Of a DNA stretch of 64,000 bases, positions 31,981 to 42,405 are shown in pieces. How positions within the stretch are numbered: position 1 is the first letter of the stretch; every line of letters starts with the position of its first letter. Source of the DNA: Kappaphycus alvarezii. Taxonomy: Eukaryota; Rhodophyta; Florideophyceae; Gigartinales; Solieriaceae. Under the pieces are notes generated by a model. The model was not told the DNA's origin, did no database searches, and saw only the letters and a list, made by a program, of their open reading frames with translations. Location: positions 186,001-250,000 of the forward strand of contig NADL03000631.1 in NCBI GenBank assembly GCA_002205965.3. Direction: 5' to 3'. A program made the translations under genes and the position numbers.

Positions 31981-33510
31981 TCAGGCGCTGGTTGGTACGG
32001 CGGCGGATAAGGTCCGCGGGACAAACTCCTCAATGAAGGCTATGGTACCAGGGGAAGGGGCGCCCAGGGAATCAAACGCCAGGCGTCGAAACATGAAGTT
32101 TGGCGCAAAGGGCGGGTGACCTGAGGGAGCGGGGAGGCGTTGGGCGAAGTAGCGTTCCAGCGTTGTAACCTTGTCGCGGTCCGCCGCGTGTGCGTCGCCA
32201 CCGGCAAACTGGGTCGCCTTTGTGCGGACTATGGCTTTGATCGGCGAGGGGACCGTGATGTCAAATGCAGTGGGACGCGACGCTGCGGCTTCTGGGGCTG
32301 GTGGGGTGTACCAGGATATCAGCGGGCCGGAGCTCGGTGCCGGGGACGAAGAGCAGGACCTCGTGCCGAGTATCCAGACTCGCGGCGCGGGTAACATGAG
32401 TCGCGAACGCATGACAGAGTGAGTCATGGCGGTGGCGACGGCCGAAATTAGAGGTCGGCGGCATGGTCCCGAGGGTGTCTAAGAGTCTATCACAGTGGTG
32501 ACAGGTCTCGGCATAGAGTCGCCGTACACGGGCAGTCCAAAGTCACGGCGGGGCATTGTCTGCCAGTGCGTAGTGTGCACCTTTGTTGCTGCCGTAGGGT
32601 GGGCGAAGACGAAGGCTGCAGCGGGGCTGCAGCGGAACGCTAAGCCACGGATGCGACGGCGGACGTCGGGGTCGCTGTGATCGGTCGGGTTGGGGCGGCC
32701 GCCCAGGCTTCGTCATACCAATGAACCCTGACCCGGGCCTCTTGCTGCACCCGTCTGAGAAGGGTTAGACTGTTGGTGGGTTAGGCAGTTAGAGTGGGAG
32801 GGTCAACGGCCGCGGGGTCAACGCGCTCGCGGATGCGCAGGGCGAAACGGCGCAGCGGGGCTCCAGCCTGGCGCAGCGGGGCTCCAGCCTGGCGCAAGCG
32901 GAAGGACCGGTGGCCGCGGAAACGGGCGTAGGCTGGTGCATAGGCACACGGCGTGGCGTAAGCAAAGTCCGCTGTCGGGCCAGCGCCGCATCAATAATGC
33001 TAGCGGCGGCTGCGCCGTTGAGGTACGGGGCGATGTTGTCAAAGCCTTGGCCGCCAAGGCGCATGTGGTGGCAGGCTTGGTCCCAAGTCCGGTCCGTAAG
33101 GGCGACGCCGTGCAGCTTTTCGTATGACGACCGTTGCGCGTCGTCGGACTCTTCAGCAGCGGACTCAGCCAGGCGCGAATCAGAGAACTTGAATGTATGC
33201 ATTAGGAGGCATACGGAGGCACATACCCGGTGCATGTAGAATCGAGCGCGGGCGTCACGGACCGCATGTTCCACAGCGGCCTCGGCAGTGAGCGGGGGTA
33301 GCGGGGGGCGGTGATCCGGGAGCAGAGAGACAGGGCGCCGCGGGGACGGGTGCAAGGCCCAGAACGGGGGAATCGTCACCGGGTCGTTATCGTCGGCGAG
33401 CGGGCCATTGTGGAGGGCGCACGTGGCCTTCCCGTATCGCGCGTCGTCACAAGGTGCTTCCGCGACACTGGGTGCGCGAAGGGCACACTGGGTGCGCGAA
33501 GGGCGCACCT
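31981..33510 (-). pseudogene. GC-rich non-LTR retrotransposon ORF2 fragment (region behind the reverse transcriptase)
   Basis: Two long minus-strand frames (33508-32789, 239 codons; 32427-31981, 148 codons) and a linking frame make up one region. WDQACHHMRLGGQGFDNIAP with an Ala-rich helix near 33080-32980 is the 'LP...GGLGL' block that follows the reverse transcriptase core in LINE-like proteins. AETCHHCDRLLDTLG near 32510 sits where the family's Cys/His knuckle is expected. RPADILV near 32330 and AFDITVPSP near 32260 are the next blocks, followed by an Ala/Pro-rich stretch to the stop at 31981. The segment 32789-32900 is repetitive (a duplicated SACARLEPRCARLEPRCA pattern). The GC content is clearly higher than in the neighbours. 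Frameshifts separate the pieces. Confidence 0.6.
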
Positions 33511-33843
33511 AGTGTCGCCGGGGACTGAAGGGGCACATAGAGTGTTTCCTTCCCCCCAATCGAACCCGGCTTGATGAGTGGCGAGAGCTTCGGACCAGAA
33601 GGCGCCCCACTGTGAGCCCACGTGAGCTCATGTGAGCCCATGTGCGACTGACGGAGGCGTTCCCAACGGACAACCCGTGGTGCATCGACTGCCGACTGTT
33701 CCGTTAACAGCAAACTGGATGGACTGAATCGGTAAGGGGGATAAACCTCTCCTCAAATTTGTTCTATTTTTTTTGATTTTAGGTTTTTTTTAACAGGGAA
33801 TAATTTTTCAATGGGTGAGGGAATTGGGGTACTTTACCGATTT

Positions 33844-34375
33844 TAGTGACCACCTCCCCCACTGCCTACACGGCCCTTACAGGAGCGTCCGTCACGACTT
33901 GCAAGTGACTCTTTTGGCTAGGGACCTGGCCAAAGCCGCTCGTTATCCCATCGTATCGTAGAGCGCGAGAGGGCCTCCACCGCACGAGACCGGATATTCG
34001 GGCAATGGGAAGCCGAGGGGGAACTGACTTCTTCGACATTACCTTTGTCAATCCTCTCGCGCCATCGAACAGGAGAGTCAACACGTTCGACCCCTTGACC
34101 TCCCTTAACGCAGCCCGAGCAGCGAAGCACAGAAAGTACCAATCTTTCATTGCTACTTCCTCTCGAGGCAGACTCGTCCCCGTGTCCATATCCACCTTCG
34201 GCGGTTGGCATCCAGGCGCTTACGCCGTCATAACCGAAGTAGCAAGAAACGTTGAAGTCAGGGCCATGGAGTCGTACGGGAAGGTTCGCGGGATATTCAT
34301 GCAAAGGCACGCTGCGGCCGCTGCCACGTCTAACGCGGCCTGCCTGCTGGCTGGTCTCGCGTCAGCCTTCTAGCA
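33844..34375 (+). pseudogene. Non-LTR retrotransposon ORF2 C-terminal fragment
   Basis: SDHLPHCLHGPYRSVRHDLQ (33844 onward) followed by LARDLAKAARYPIV is the Cys/His knuckle region typical of LINE-like proteins behind the reverse transcriptase. After a stop and a frame change the ORF from 34005 continues TDFFDITFVNPLAPSNRRVN, AAKHRKYQSFI, LVPVSISTFGGWHPGAYAVI and ends MQRHAAAAATSNAACLLAGL. The reading ends in a stop at 34371-34373. It is the best preserved of the short copies. The fragment starts abruptly at 33844, as expected for 5' truncation. Confidence 0.68.
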
Positions 34376-34801
34376 ACTTTGAACCGGATTAATTCCGTTT
34401 CTTGGTTTACCCATGCCGACCACTTGTACCAATTATTTGATGCGCTTTGGAACATAGGCTAATCTATTTTTCGATCATTAAAACACCCCAATTTTTCACT
34501 TGATTAGGGATGTAAGACAGCTATTCTCCGAAGACTCCAGGAGGGGCAGGTCTGTGAATTAGGGAGTCTGAAAATGATGCACAGTCATGAGGTGCGACCT
34601 TAAAGGGCTGGTGTGAGGCGAGCCGTAAGGCGTGCTGCGTTGGACGAAAACGTCGCCGCAGCGTGGTAGCAGTTTACAATGTGCCACAAACAGCTCTCGC
34701 ACTGTCAGTTCTCAGCCATATACTTAGACCTGCAGTGTACTGTACTGTACAACAAACAACAAACAAACGCTTTTATTACATGTTCACTAAACCGAGCAGG
34801 G
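34376..34801. other. Spacer with short GTACTGTAC run
   Basis: No gene seen. TGTACTGTACTGTAC lies at about 34737-34751, followed by CAAACAACAAACAAAC. Confidence 0.5.
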
Positions 34802-35101
34802 TCACTCACGCATCAGGTGATGCGAGAGACAGGCACGGCGAGCTACGGCATGGGCCGTGAGCTGGAGAACGAGGGAGGAGAGGGTAGTGACCAGGCGGTC
34901 GTATTCGACGGCAGCGGTAGTGCCGCGTCGTGTGAAGAAGAAGGCGGCTATCTTCCCTAGCGCGTGTGGAGCAGAGGAGCCCAGTGCCTCATGTGTGTCA
35001 AACCCGAGGGGGAAGAAGTCAGCGTGTACTGTTGAGCAAAGGTCGGCGTAGCGTGCCCTCTTCTGGGTCTCCACAGGGGAAGTGGCGTACTTACTGTACA
35101 A
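34802..35101 (-). pseudogene. Non-LTR retrotransposon ORF2 C-terminal scrap, GC-rich type
   Basis: The 99-residue frame reads QKRARYADLCSTVHADFFPL, GFDTHEALGSSAPHALGKIA and ends LTAHAVARRACLSHHLMRE. The order K-R-x-x-Y, then DF-x-PL-x-F-x-T, then an Ala-rich helix and a basic end is that of the LINE-like C-terminus. It is closer in style to the GC-rich fragment at 31981-33510 than to the other copies. Confidence 0.5.
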
Positions 35102-35470
35102 GATAGATACTCAATCAAGTAAAGTTTCTTCTCTAGTGACCCGGTTAGCTCTTGCTGTAGCTAACGTAGCAGTCTCCGAAGGAACGTGGTCTGCGCAGCC
35201 CTGTCAGTCCGTCGGCAAGTTCGTTCGTCCGGAGTTTTCTTCGTCTTGGTTGTCGTCGTCTGTAAGTTCGCATGTTTACACTAGAAGTTTTTCAAGCTGT
35301 CTGGATCCCGTATTTAGATGGTGGAATTTTCTTCTAGTCCCCCTTTGTCCTTGTTGGAGTGGGTGATGGTTCAGCCGTCGCCTGGAGATGTTCTTAGTCT
35401 TCTAGTGTAACCACTACCTGTACGGTTCAGGTTGTTGAACACATTAAAAGATTCCCCCCCCCCCCCACCG
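35102..35470. other. Spacer ending in a run of 13 C
   Basis: One 94-codon ORF (35082-35366, plus) without a known motif. A C13 run lies at 35454-35466, a likely site of length error. Confidence 0.5.
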
Positions 35471-35482
35471 TAGCAGTCGGAT

Positions 35483-35613
35483 CCTGCAGCGGACACCAGT
35501 TATAGTGTACAGTACTGTGTAACTTTATGGCATCAGTAACTGATTGAAGTTACCACAGTAACCACAGTACTGTTTTACTGTATGGCATTAGTATAACAGG
35601 TGTCCGCTGTAGG
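35483..35613. mobile_element. Small MITE-like element with 21-bp inverted termini
   Basis: The left end CCTGCAGCGGACACCAGTT and the reverse complement of the right end, CCTACAGCGGACACCTGTT, match over 21 positions with two differences. The core CAG...CTG (35487-35609) is flanked by TG on the left and TA on the right, compatible with a worn TA target duplication as in pogo/Tc1-type elements. The inside (about 90 bases) is non-coding and contains GTACAGTAC words. A related end (AGTCGGATCCTGCAG followed by TAGACACC) lies at 39601-39624. Confidence 0.6.
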
Positions 35614-35890
35614 TACAGTGTACAGTACAGTGCAGTATTGCAAATCGGCTGAAATTTGTGGCAAATATAATTGCGATTTAAAATAAATTTTCAAAAAGAC
35701 TTACCACAGTTCATGTTAGCAGTCGTCCTGGATTGTAATCTGTTGACTGGTTAATACTGTAGCTAGTACAGTATTATACACTACAGTACTAGCTAGACTG
35801 CTCTGTACAGAAAACGTAACCATTGCTGCACTGGATGGCGCGGAGCTCTCATTTTTGGAACGTCTTTCATACAGTACTGTACTGTCCAGG
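35500..35890. repeat. Cluster of GTACAGTAC/GTACTGTAC words
   Basis: Repeated TACAG/TACTG pentamers at about 35508-35518, 35562-35580, 35615-35640, 35755-35790 and 35870-35885. They overlap the MITE-like element. Confidence 0.65.
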
Positions 35891-36740
35891 AAATGACAGT
35901 TCTGTAAAGTATAGGGCTGTAAAGCAATGTAAATAAAATTGATACCGAAGTTCCGTGAAAAATCGTGCGTGGCTGAACCGGGAACAAATTATTCAATACA
36001 GGTAGTGAACAGGTTGCATGTATAGAAGCCATACACATTACTTCAACACTTGCACAATGCACTGTTTCGCATGTTGATGATAAAGTTTTTCATCATAATC
36101 ATTAATTATGGAAGTGAATCACCATGCACCAATTGGCCACTGTAGGGCAGTATTGAATACTCCTATATCCACGCCTGCCAGGGCTCGGCAGTACTTGACG
36201 TGGGGATGTCCTCTCTGCATAGTCCCTTACAAACTATACTGACCTGTGTCACTGAGTTTTAGCTTCGTTATTCCAAATTCAACTGTGGTGCTGTAATATT
36301 TCATACAGTACGTACAGAACAGCTCAACACAGCATACTTGTGCATCTTTATGAAGGAAAGATGGGAAGGATCAATCACAGTAAAACACAATCTTTATTGA
36401 CCAGGACAGTTGGCTTCGCAACAAGTTTGAAATGTAAAGCGCAGACAGATGTGTAAATAATTGGACAATCTTTACAGTATCATGGAAGGACAACTGGGCA
36501 AGCGGGCGCTGAAAATTGGCTTGAGCTATAATGTTTCAAGCCATGCAAGAATTGTAACTATGCTTTGAGGGTATTTTTGACAGTACCAACAAAACAACTT
36601 CATATGGATAGAGGAATCTTATTGGTTGAAATTAAGCCTGTGCTCAGACGTCAACCTTACTATTGAAACCATTGAAACGCCCTTTGGTCTAGGCAATGCA
36701 CAGTACTGTTGTTGAACAGGTCTGCAGACAATAGAATGCT
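35891..36740. other. Intergenic stretch, nothing recognised
   Basis: No ORF of note. Scattered CAGTA words remain but no array. Confidence 0.5.
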
Positions 36741-37350
36741 GTAAGCTGATAACTGGACTTGCTGGCAGAGGGTAGAATCTCAACAGAGGTAATAGGGGTT
36801 TGTGGACTGTGTGGCAAGATGAGTCGGCACAAGTCGCCGGCGTGCTGCCCCCGCTTCTCTTCCGGTCAGCCGCTATTCTATCCTTTATATAGCCTCTACA
36901 ACGCTCGCTTTGCTATTGCCTTTCTCGCTCTCATCCATGCGTGCTCTTGCATTCGCTCACCTGCGGTCTGTGCCCAATGCCTGCGTGCTCGTCCTGCATT
37001 CCGTCTTGCTCGCTCATCCGAGGTCCAATTCAATGCCGTGCGCTCTTTCATTGTCCGTGTCCTTGCCGCCTAGTGTCCGCATGCATGTACCGCTTCTGCG
37101 TTGCTCTCGCATTTGCCGCTTCCTAGTCCTTTCCCTAACTGCTGCATTCATGGTAGATCGTTGCAACGTGCAGTTGCGTCCAGTTGTCCCGCATGGGACT
37201 TTTGCATTCATGTTTTCATTCGCTTCCTGCGTTGTTACGATAGTTGTGCATACGATGCTCCGTGCCTTTTAAGAGCCACCCTTTCAATATGGATCGGATC
37301 TTTGCATGATCTCGATCAACGCTGCAAGTGCAAGCCATCCAACTGACAAC
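36741..37350. other. C/T/G-rich segment open in three plus-strand frames
   Basis: Three overlapping ORFs (36759-37073, 36910-37272, 37101-37346) exist because the strand is poor in A and so poor in stop codons. Degenerate CTGCGT, GCATTC and GCTCGC words recur. A TATA-like CTTTATATAG at 36882-36891 precedes it. This may be a promoter or leader of an unseen transcript, but no coding pattern is convincing. Confidence 0.4.
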
Positions 37351-37369
37351 TGTACTGTGTAGTATTGGT

Positions 37370-37405
37370 CTCAATAGTACAGTACAGTACTGTACAGTAC
37401 AGTAG
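37370..37405. repeat. GTACAGTAC run
   Basis: AGTACAGTACAGTACTGTAC then AGTACAGTAG, the same family of pentamers as elsewhere in the window. Confidence 0.75.
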
Positions 37406-37705
37406 TATCAAACGACTACTACTCCTGTTGCCTTCTAAAACCATCATCATTTTTTGTGAAGTGGTTTTATTCTTCACTTTGCACCCTTTCGAAGGGACGG
37501 AAAAACTTCATACAGACGTGCCACTCAAACTGTATAGCTGCTAATCCTCAACAACCAGGTTTTTAATGACCCCACTATCACTCCTGATATGGATAAATGC
37601 AGTACATTTCAGCGCCAAGTGTATCGCCATCTCCACATCCATTGCTAAACCCTGTAATACCGTCCGCTCATTGGGGACTTTCCTTACCATGATTGCTTCG
37701 TTCCA

Positions 37706-38035
37706 TCACTCGAGAACAAACTTTCTGGAAGACAGGGCATGATGCCTATACTTCTGACTCCTGACGCTCTTTCTCATAATGATTTTCCCGATGCTCCAAC
37801 TATACAATTTATCGTTCTGAGCAAAATGTCGACCCTCACTTTGGCTTTCCAGCGAAAGTGTGTACTGAAACATGGGAACTTTAAAAACCAGTTCACAGCA
37901 GTAGCTAGCTACTCTACGACCACCGTCACCTGCTCGATTCCATCCAAGGCACCCACCCATGAAGCGATATCGAACAGGAACCGTGAGCCCGCGTAGAGCA
38001 CTAGCAGTCACTGGACGAGAGATGAAGAGGTACAA
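37706..38035 (-). CDS. Unassigned ORF, 109 residues
   Basis: It starts MYLFISRPVTASALRGLTVP and is basic towards the end. I recognise no family. It could be a fragment of a longer gene together with the minus-strand ORF at 38440-38736, or chance. There are no neighbours of known function. Confidence 0.2.
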   Translation of the reverse strand: MYLFISRPVTASALRGLTVPVRYRFMGGCLGWNRAGDGGRRVASYCCELVFKVPMFQYTLSLESQSEGRHFAQNDKLYSWSIGKIIMRKSVRSQKYRHHALSSRKFVLE

Positions 38036-38439
38036 GTCAGGGTGATGTGTTCAACTGCAGCTTGAAGATGCCAATGTGTCTGCATCACTATCGATATGTA
38101 AACTCTATTACTCAAGGTTCAGTGCAGTCAAGCTAGCAGAGCAACACTGTTGTCAGGCATTAGACGAGGCACTTTTTTTGCATGGTTGGAAAAAAATCGC
38201 ACGTCTCATTAGGCCTGTTAGAGCAATCTTATCTCCAAGGTAGGGATGGATTACGGTAATCCTCTTTTTGGCAACAGTTAACGAGCTCAACCTCTTGAGA
38301 CTCAAAACAGTCAGATATTGTTGTCAACACGCGATAATCCCATCGAAATAAATTGCACAGTCCATCCCGTTTTTCTTCATTCCCCCTGTACTCTCAGAAA
38401 CACCTTATGAGAATCAAATGATATTTTTCCGGTAGTGCC

Positions 38440-38736
38440 TCAACGCTGTTTGCCAGCAACGGCGCACACTTTCCACCTAGCCCAACTGCGTCCAAAATTT
38501 ATTGCAATTCTGCCAATCCTATTTTGCCAATCGCTTTTACAATCTCTTGCATATGCATCATACCAGTGCTGTGAAGGAATAGAACCACATTGGTTCTTCC
38601 ACCTGAAACACATGTTTAATTCGACCATTCGACCACTCGCCACTAGAATGCTACCCATGATTCCTGTCGACACACGGTATAATGCCCTTAAATTTTGAGG
38701 AACTAGTCTTCTGGGATCTCTCTGTTCTCCCGACAT
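38440..38736 (-). CDS. Unassigned ORF, 98 residues
   Basis: It has a globular-looking composition with many Trp and Arg (MCFRWKNQCGSIPSQHWYDA, later SWARWKVCAVAGK). The antisense frame 38435-38698 is also open but looks less protein-like. No motif known to me. It might be a remnant of a transposon or host gene. Confidence 0.25.
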   Translation of the reverse strand: MSGEQRDPRRLVPQNLRALYRVSTGIMGSILVASGRMVELNMCFRWKNQCGSIPSQHWYDAYARDCKSDWQNRIGRIAINFGRSWARWKVCAVAGKQR

Positions 38737-39358
38737 TTAACTCGTACGTGGATTTCGAGAAGCAAATTACAATGTTGTAGAAAGGTAAAAGTTGAGCCTC
38801 CCAAAATAAAATCTCCCGCCTGTTTGAGAGATAAAATGGACGTCTCTGTAGCTAGGGCATCCACACGATGTCCTTTGCGCCTAATTGCAATGGAAATTAG
38901 TCTGGATAAACATGAAATGACTGACTCGAAAGGAACATTGGATACTAGAAGAACTGGTAGTAATGTAGCGTTGACTAAAGTTTTGTGGTTTCAACTCGCT
39001 ATTATGGCTTGCAAGACAAATATGGCGCATGCGCATTTCTCTGACTTGTGAAATTCCTGAAACGATTGGGACAGGGTAAACAAAAGAGAGTCACAGAATT
39101 ATTATGTACATATGCTACTGGATGCTTTCAATTTTTGGGAGCTATGTTTCGCGTTGGTTGCTAGGCTACAATACTCGATACCGTAGTTGCGTGCAGTAAA
39201 GGATGTTTATTAGCAGTTTCCGCTGTGGCCGCTTTTCCTAGATGTTTATCACGCCCTATGTTACAAAACAAGCACAGTACGTACGTAGGTGTAAAGCTGA
39301 TGAGTTCAATTGCCGGGCTATAGACGAATTAGAGGTTACTTAGGAAGTCTGGATCATT

Positions 39359-39406
39359 GCATCTGTGGTATACCATAATACAGCATCTGTGGTATACCAC
39401 AATACG
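39359..39406. repeat. 24-bp tandem pair with internal palindrome
   Basis: Two adjacent units start GCATCTGTGGTATACCA and differ at two positions. The second contains the perfect palindrome GTGGTATACCAC, which could bind a dimeric protein; this is only a possibility. Confidence 0.8.
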
Positions 39407-39584
39407 GGATGCAAGAGATTTTGCACTGAGCAAGGCGGCCTTTTTTCCGACGACACCTTAGTAGATAGCTTCTCAGCAGGCTGAGCAGTAAAAATGGTGA
39501 GTTATCTTGTAAATGTGAATCGCAATTAAACAGTGTCGCTGCACGTGGCCAACGTGGACCACTAGGTTTAGCTCGTAGCTAACA

Positions 39585-39730
39585 ATGTACAGTACAGTAT
39601 AGTCGGATCCTGCAGTAGACACCGTAATATGTAAATACTATACCGTAAAGTTCTAAGCTACAATGGCAAAACTTGGCCAATACATTGAAGTACAGTAATG
39701 TACAGTACTGTACTTACTGTACTGTACACC
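39585..39730. repeat. GTACAGTAC words and related MITE end
   Basis: GTACAGTACAGTAT (39587-39600) abuts AGTCGGATCCTGCAG, which also occurs at 35475. At 39690-39728 there are further GTACAGTAATGTACAGTACT and TACTGTACTGTAC words. Confidence 0.65.
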
Positions 39731-42405
39731 CACTAAAACCCCATTGCAGAGGACATGAGGTGCTCTATTCCGTTGGCCTGTGCAGTAGGGGAAGAAAAAG
39801 TATAACAATTTGCTACCGAAGCACTTCCTCTGGACCCTTCGCATGTGGCAGACGTGGTCCATCCAGTTAGCTCCTAACTGAATGGGGAAAAGGTTGGGTT
39901 CCTTAATATTTGAAAGATGTGGCTAACAGAATAGTCGGTCAGTCGGTTCACACTCAAGATAAGTAAGGATTAAATTTCATCTTCCATTACATGATACTCT
40001 TTCACTTAACCAACTCGGTTCCCTTGCAAAATTAATGAATTTGCTGTCGCAAGAGACAAGTTACATGAGGTTACCACCAAACGCTCAGTGCTCATTTCTT
40101 TTCCGGGGATCATTACAACTGCTTCATGTGTAATAAAATGCAAAGACTCTCCGCACGGTTATCAAAATGTAACGGAGCAGAAATTCTCCAATTCGTTGCA
40201 ACTCTCAGGGTGCGCCATTGCTTCCCGAAATTTAATCAATGCATTACCCAGACGCTGCTCAACAAATCATGTTCACCTAGAAACATGGTTTGGACGAAAG
40301 CTCATAGGACTCCCGACCTTCGTACTACTCGCAGTTAACCAATCCCCCGTACCCCTAGCAGATTCTCCGATGATACTGAAGCTAAATCGTTTCAACATGA
40401 TTAGAGATCAGCTGTTGCAAGTATTCCTTACGGCCTAGTTGCAGAGAAACGCAACTATGCACTCTAAAAATTCTCGTCGAGTGAGACTCTTCGGAGATAA
40501 TGCCGCAATTACTGTATGCTGTCCAAAGCTCCATCATGAAGTAAAGTACTGTACATACCAAAAGTACTATACATTCATGCAGTCTCCGCAGACTCTAGTG
40601 CGATTAAAGGACGTTTTTTCGCAGGAGACTTAGTGTGAAGCCCAGTCCACACTGCACTTACCTTCCACTTGTTTCTTAGAAGTGAGGCTCTCATGCATAC
40701 CTACTCCGCGGTAAATCTCGCGAGTGTACTACGCGCCTAAATCTGGAGGCTATAAGAAGCAATCTAGCATAATTTCCTCTTTTAAACGGATTAGCTCTAA
40801 TCGCTCGAATACTGTACAGTGAGAGGCAAGCATCTCTTTTTCTCTGTTTGACTATGCACTGTATACGGTAGTCCAACAAAAATCAAGAATAGTCCATGAC
40901 GCTAGTATTCGGCATAGAAGTTTGTTACTATCTCGAAATAACTAAACATTATATTCCTCGTACGATTCTCCAACAAGTATATATGTACTATGTTTTTCTT
41001 CAAAAGATTTTCGACCAATTTTAACTAAAGTAGGGCTTCAGCTGTTTATCTACCGATTAATATAATCAAGTGGCGTCCTTGCTACACTCACAACGGAAAT
41101 CAAAATTTGACGATGACAACCTCGTCGCAAATCACTGCTATAATCCTGAAACTAATCAGGGACTGCTGCTAGCGCATGGACCATAGAAGCTATTTTCGAG
41201 ATGATTCGATAGATGGATACCCCAAGTTGTCTCGAGGCTGAATATTCTTTGCCACTGTGTGCACCCTAATTCTTAACATTAGTATGATTGAATCTACGGA
41301 TCATTTCATGTAGCATTCTCTTTTTGGAATCCATTAAAGTACTTTTTTGCCCTTTAAATCCATGAAGTAAAGATGGTTAAAACGAGAGGGGCAAACAAGG
41401 GCTTCGTTGGCTTCTGGCTTCTATGGTGCATGGGTCTCAAGTAACTGGGGTCTTTTTCGAATTATACATCTTTTCAAGAGCGGAATGATTCGAAATGTAT
41501 TTCTGAGTTTATCTCAAGCTATTTTACGAACAACGATTGCAAAGGATCTTTACTCATTACTTATTTTGCATAGATTAAAGTAAACTAGGTACAGTATGTC
41601 CCTTTCAACAGCACGTGGCGCTCATATTTTTGCATCAAGGAAAGCAGCTTGCTCACACCAAATTATTAAAACGGTCAAAGAAATCCTTCATATGCCCATA
41701 CTATAAGTAAGGGGGGGAAGTGTGACGATAGACCTGTGGCTCCTCTGCGTTCTGAGATATACTGCGCATGCAGTAACAGGGACTGTAGGGATCCTTTGGA
41801 AAAACAGTTAAGTACATACTGTCCATACTAACTTAGAATTGCCTCGCTTAGCTTATGAGATGACGAATAAGACTTGTTCACCAAAAATGACCGCTAGATT
41901 ATCAGGAATTGGAGGCATCGCCGAATAAATATAACTGTACAGCTCCAACTTTGTTATAGCCCTATGCACTACCGTAAATTAACGTTTACTCAATGTGTCT
42001 CTTAAAGTGTACACTGACTAGCCGAGTGTTTAGTTAAAATTATGAAGGCAGGCCGAATTCTGGCAGATAACTACGATAACGTTCGGGGTGCGAGATTAAG
42101 AAAATACCATACGGTACAGAACGGTACAGTGCGAACTAGGTCGTTTGTCTGATAAATAAACGGTTACTCACTTTATTCCAGTCATCATACAGTACCGTTC
42201 CATTCAAATTCATTCCGAACTCCATCCTCTTCGTACTGTTAAAGTTTATGCAGTAGTTTGCAATTTACAAGTCAGGTCATTGTTCACGCAGCTAAAACTC
42301 CAGTCTTTCGGTGTTTGTACATTATCGACCACACTTTGCGCCCTAGCCCGCCCCAATTCTGGTAACCGGAGGACTCGAAAAAACAGGAAAAGTTTTTCTC
42401 GAGCG

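Larger units (their letters stand above)
38740..42400. other. Intergenic stretch with small repeats
   Basis: It contains a 24-bp tandem pair (39359-39406), GTACAGTAC words (39585-39600, 39690-39730), and a single MITE-like end (39601-39624). ORFs of 116 and 70 codons at 40088-40438 overlap in two frames and are unassigned. From 40900 to 42200 nothing is recognised. Confidence 0.5.

Noticed and set aside
32140-33574. Plus-strand ORFs of 60-109 codons over the GC-rich island
   Set aside because: They are antisense to the better supported minus-strand retrotransposon reading and are open because of GC-rich composition.
36759-37346. Three overlapping plus-strand ORFs of 81-120 codons as a gene
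   Set aside because: All three frames are open because the strand is poor in A; none has a motif, so a gene call would be arbitrary.
37706-38736. A two-part host gene formed by the minus-strand ORFs
   Set aside because: No shared domain, no splice signals I could support, and both are short; listed only as separate low-confidence ORFs.
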